Source: Faecalibacterium sp. UBA7177
Lineage (GTDB): Bacteria > Bacillota > Clostridia > Oscillospirales > Ruminococcaceae
Direction of reading: 5' to 3'
Assembly: GCA_002491225.1 (NCBI GenBank)
Contig: DKVN01000092.1
Location: 447 to 7,755, forward strand
DNA length: 7,309 nucleotides
This document shows positions 5,615 through 7,309 of this stretch, in pieces. A program made the translations under genes and the position numbers. Numbering within the stretch: position 1 is the stretch's first letter; each line of letters starts with the position of its first letter. Under the pieces are notes generated by a model. That model saw nothing but the letters and a program-made list of their open reading frames with translations, was not told where the DNA came from and ran no database searches.

Positions 5615-5645
5615 GTCCATGCAGGGGAATATCCCCTGCACGGAC
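5615..5645. promoter_or_regulatory. Strong hairpin just after the mutase stop, no T-run
   Basis: GTCC (5615-5618) and TGCAGGGGA (5620-5628) pair with TCCCCTGCA (5632-5640) and GGAC (5642-5645): 13 pairs with a single A/C mismatch and a three-base loop. It begins 14 bases after the mutase stop. No T-run follows on either strand, so it is not a classic intrinsic terminator. It may protect the mRNA 3' end from exonucleases or be a protein-binding dyad. Confidence 0.5.
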
Positions 5646-5687
5646 GGGTGGGATGCGCGCATAGGACACTCTCCCGGTACGCCCATC

Positions 5688-5716
5688 TTGCGGCCACCGG
5701 CGAATTGTGATATGCT
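5688..5716 (+). promoter_or_regulatory. Extended -10 promoter of the alpha-galactosidase gene
   Basis: TTGCGG (5688-5693), a 17-base spacer, then TATGCT (5711-5716) preceded by TGA, an extended -10. The predicted start is near 5723, about 142 bases before the ATG. The -10 box directly abuts the 5' arm of the intrinsic terminator, so the start would fall inside that arm. The block TATGCTGA is shared with the mutase promoter. Confidence 0.65.
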
Positions 5717-5769
5717 GAGGCGGGGCGGGACGGAAAGCTCAAAAATCCGTTCCGCACCGCCTCTTTTTT
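5717..5769 (+). terminator. Rho-independent terminator of the mutase gene
   Basis: GAGGCGG (5717-5723), GCGG (5725-5728) and ACGGA (5730-5734) pair with TCCGT (5746-5750), CCGC (5752-5755) and CCGCCTC (5757-5763). The stem spans 18 positions with one G-T wobble and one G/A mismatch, and has an 11-base loop. Six T residues (5764-5769) follow at once. It begins 116 bases after the mutase stop codon. On the opposite strand the stem is not followed by a T-run, so it acts in one direction. Confidence 0.85.
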
Positions 5770-5773
5770 GCAC

Positions 5774-5805
5774 GCGCCGCCGCCCGCGCCGCGGTGCGGC
5801 AGCGC
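5774..5805 (+). promoter_or_regulatory. GC-rich hairpin in the alpha-galactosidase leader
   Basis: GCGC (5774-5777), GCCGC (5779-5783) and CCGC (5784-5787) pair with GCGG (5791-5794), GCGGC (5796-5800) and GCGC (5802-5805), with one C/A mismatch, one bulged T and a three-base loop: 13 G-C pairs. It starts four bases after the terminator's T-run and ends 59 bases before the ATG. No T-run follows. It would give the alpha-galactosidase mRNA a stable structure near its 5' end. Confidence 0.45.
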
Positions 5806-5850
5806 TCCCAGAACCGCCCAACCACGCCAAAAAATGCATACAAATCGTAT

Positions 5851-5857
5851 AAAGGGG
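5851..5857 (+). promoter_or_regulatory. Ribosome binding site of the alpha-galactosidase gene
   Basis: AAAGGGG, seven bases before the ATG at 5865. It supports that start, although the G-run deviates from GGAGG. Confidence 0.7.
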
Positions 5858-5864
5858 AATCCAT

Positions 5865-7309
5865 ATGTCGATCCAGTATCTTGCCGACCAGCGGGTGTTC
5901 CGGCTGGACACCCCGCACACCACCTACCTCATCGCCGTGGCCGACACCGAGGGCTTTGTGGGCCAGCTCTACTACGGCCCCCGCCTGCCCGCCGGGGAGG
6001 ACCTGCGCGCCCTGCTGCGGCTGGACCAGACCCCCCTGCCCCCCAGCCAGCTGGCGCGGGAGCGGGCCAGCTTCAACGATGCCTTCCCCTTCGAGTATCC
6101 CACCGCGGGCGGCGGGGATTTCCGCACCAGCTGCCTGCGGGTGCGCAATGCGCAGGGGGCTGATGGCTGTGAGCTGCTGTATGAAAGCTACGCCATCCGC
6201 CCCGGCAAGCCCGCCCTGCCCGGCCTGCCCGCCTGCTTTGGCGCCGAGGAGGAGTGCGAGACCCTCGAACTCACCCTGCGCGATGCCGCCCTCGGCCTGC
6301 GGGTGGTTCTGCGCTACACCACCTTTGCGGACACCGACGCCATCTGCCGCAGCGTGCGGGTCGAGAACGATTCCGCCGCGCCCCTCGCCCTCGAGACCGC
6401 CCTTTCGGCCGCCCTCTCGTGGGACGGCTTCTCGGAGGACGGCGCGCCCTGTGAGCTCATCACCCTGCACGGCAGCTGGGCCCGCGAGCGGGAGATCGAC
6501 CGCCGCCCCCTCACGGCCGGGCGGCAGTCGGTCTACTCGGTGCGGGGCATCTCCTCCCACCAGCACACCCCCTTCCTCGCGCTGGCCGAGCATTCCGCCA
6601 CCCAGACGCAAGGCCGCTGCGTGGGCATGACCCTTGTTTACTCCGGCAACTTTCTGGCCGAGGCCGAGCTCGACGCCTTTGGCCGGGTGCGGGCGGTGCT
6701 CGGCATCCACCCGGAGGGCTTTTGCTGGCAGCTGGCCCCTGGCGAGGGCTTCGATGCGCCCGAGGCGATCCTCGTCTGCTCGGATGCAGGCCTCGGCGGC
6801 ATGACCCGCGCCTTCCACGATGTGATGCGCCGCCACCTCATCCGGGGGCAGGCCAAACACCGGTACAGCCTTGTCAACAGCTGGGAGGCCAGCTACTTCC
6901 AGTTTGACCACGACAGCCTGCTGGCCCTGGGCCGCGCCGCTGCCGCCGAGGGCATCGAGATGCTGGTGCTGGACGACGGCTGGTTTGGCAGGCGGGACGA
7001 CGACAACACGAGCCTCGGCGACTGGACGGTCAACGAGCAGAAGCTGCCCGGCGGCCTTGCACGGCTGGGGCGGGAGCTCAACGAGCTGGGGGTCCGGCTG
7101 GGGCTCTGGGTCGAGCCCGAGATGATCTCGCCGGATTCCGAGCTCTACCGCGCCCACCCGGATTACGCCATGGCCATCCCCGGCCGCGCGCCCACCCTCG
7201 CCCGCAACCAGCTCATCCTCGACCTCGCCCGCCCCGAGGTGGTCGAGTGCGTCTGGCGGCAGCTGGAGGCGGTGCTGCGCTCGGCCCCCATCGACTATGT
7301 CAAGTGGGA
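5865..7309 (+). CDS. galA: Alpha-galactosidase, glycoside hydrolase family 36 (partial, first 481 codons)
   Basis: This enzyme hydrolyses terminal alpha-1,6-linked galactose from raffinose-family sugars, melibiose or galactomannan fragments with retention of configuration. Residues about 25-285 form the N-terminal beta-sandwich domain typical of the family; the TIM-barrel begins near 290. Family motifs visible are SLVNSWEASYFQFD (335-348), EMLVLDDGWFGRRDDD (365-380), LGDW (384-387), LGLWVEPEMISPDSELYR (412-429, read in two parts), HPDYA (431-435) and RNQLILDL (447-454). The window ends at DYVKW plus the bases GA, where the family has the nucleophile Asp in the YVKWD motif. The acid/base residue and C-terminal domain are therefore outside; relatives are about 720-750 residues. 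No signal peptide is present, so it should act on imported oligosaccharides in the cytoplasm, consistent with the sugar ABC ATPase nearby. ATG at 5865 follows AAAGGGG by seven bases. It has its own promoter (5688-5716) and long structured leader. Confidence 0.95.
   Translation, partial: MSIQYLADQRVFRLDTPHTTYLIAVADTEGFVGQLYYGPRLPAGEDLRALLRLDQTPLPPSQLARERASFNDAFPFEYPTAGGGDFRTSCLRVRNAQGADGCELLYESYAIRPGKPALPGLPACFGAEEECETLELTLRDAALGLRVVLRYTTFADTDAICRSVRVENDSAAPLALETALSAALSWDGFSEDGAPCELITLHGSWAREREIDRRPLTAGRQSVYSVRGISSHQHTPFLALAEHSATQTQGRCVGMTLVYSGNFLAEAELDAFGRVRAVLGIHPEGFCWQLAPGEGFDAPEAILVCSDAGLGGMTRAFHDVMRRHLIRGQAKHRYSLVNSWEASYFQFDHDSLLALGRAAAAEGIEMLVLDDGWFGRRDDDNTSLGDWTVNEQKLPGGLARLGRELNELGVRLGLWVEPEMISPDSELYRAHPDYAMAIPGRAPTLARNQLILDLARPEVVECVWRQLEAVLRSAPIDYVKW

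Noticed and set aside
5619..5852. 77-codon plus-strand open frame between mutase and alpha-galactosidase
   Set aside because: Its ATG lies inside the 5615-5645 hairpin without a ribosome binding site, and the frame runs through the promoter, terminator and leader hairpin.
5848..5853. TATAAA as a -10 box for alpha-galactosidase
   Set aside because: It overlaps the ribosome binding site, so a transcript from it would start at or past the ATG.
5739..7157. 472-codon open frame on the minus strand antisense to the alpha-galactosidase gene
   Set aside because: The translation is low in complexity and has no family resemblance, while the plus strand shows unmistakable GH36 motifs; it also runs through the intrinsic terminator and leader hairpin.
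1..7309. CRISPR arrays, tRNA or rRNA genes, insertion sequences, phage or defence genes
   Set aside because: No regularly spaced repeats, no cloverleaf-like or rRNA-like segments, no transposase or integrase motifs, and no recognisable defence domains were seen on either strand.

Overview
This is a GC-rich window of roughly 65-70% by eye, with the left end lower. The proteins look like those of a Gram-positive gut-type Clostridium, probably Oscillospiraceae/Ruminococcaceae. The pointers are an MsmK/UgpC-type sugar ABC ATPase with a lysine-rich insertion, a YesL/DUF624-like membrane protein, a short Bacillus-type ManA and strong AAGGAGG ribosome binding sites. The genus cannot be fixed from the sequence alone.

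Layout: four genes lie on the minus strand in the left half and two on the plus strand in the right half, and they diverge from one control region at about 3585-3918. Reading leftwards from that region come class I mannose-6-phosphate isomerase (manA, 3584-2640), a single-pass membrane-anchored protein of unknown function (2540-1878), a multi-pass YesL/DUF624-like protein (1731-922), a 331-base non-coding stretch rich in hairpins, and the first 196 codons of the sugar ABC ATPase (590-1, cut by the window edge). Reading rightwards come a phospho-sugar mutase (3919-5601), a 263-base spacer with three hairpins, and a GH36 alpha-galactosidase (5865 to the window end, cut two bases into the codon of its expected catalytic nucleophile).

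The recognised enzymes fit together as oligosaccharide use. The ATPase would energise sugar import. The alpha-galactosidase removes galactose from raffinose-type sugars or galactomannan fragments. The mutase converts glucose-1-phosphate from the Leloir pathway (or mannose-1-phosphate) to the 6-phosphate. ManA links mannose-6-phosphate to fructose-6-phosphate. Permease, binding protein, Leloir genes and regulator are not in the window.

No new defence, mobile or RNA system is visible. The most unusual content is regulatory. The two divergent promoters have good sigma-70 matches, with an operator-like palindrome on one -35 box. A terminator-like hairpin with a T-run sits in the mutase leader. 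Between mutase and alpha-galactosidase, a promoter overlaps an intrinsic terminator so that its predicted start falls inside the terminator's 5' arm; upstream transcripts should stop there while new ones should escape.
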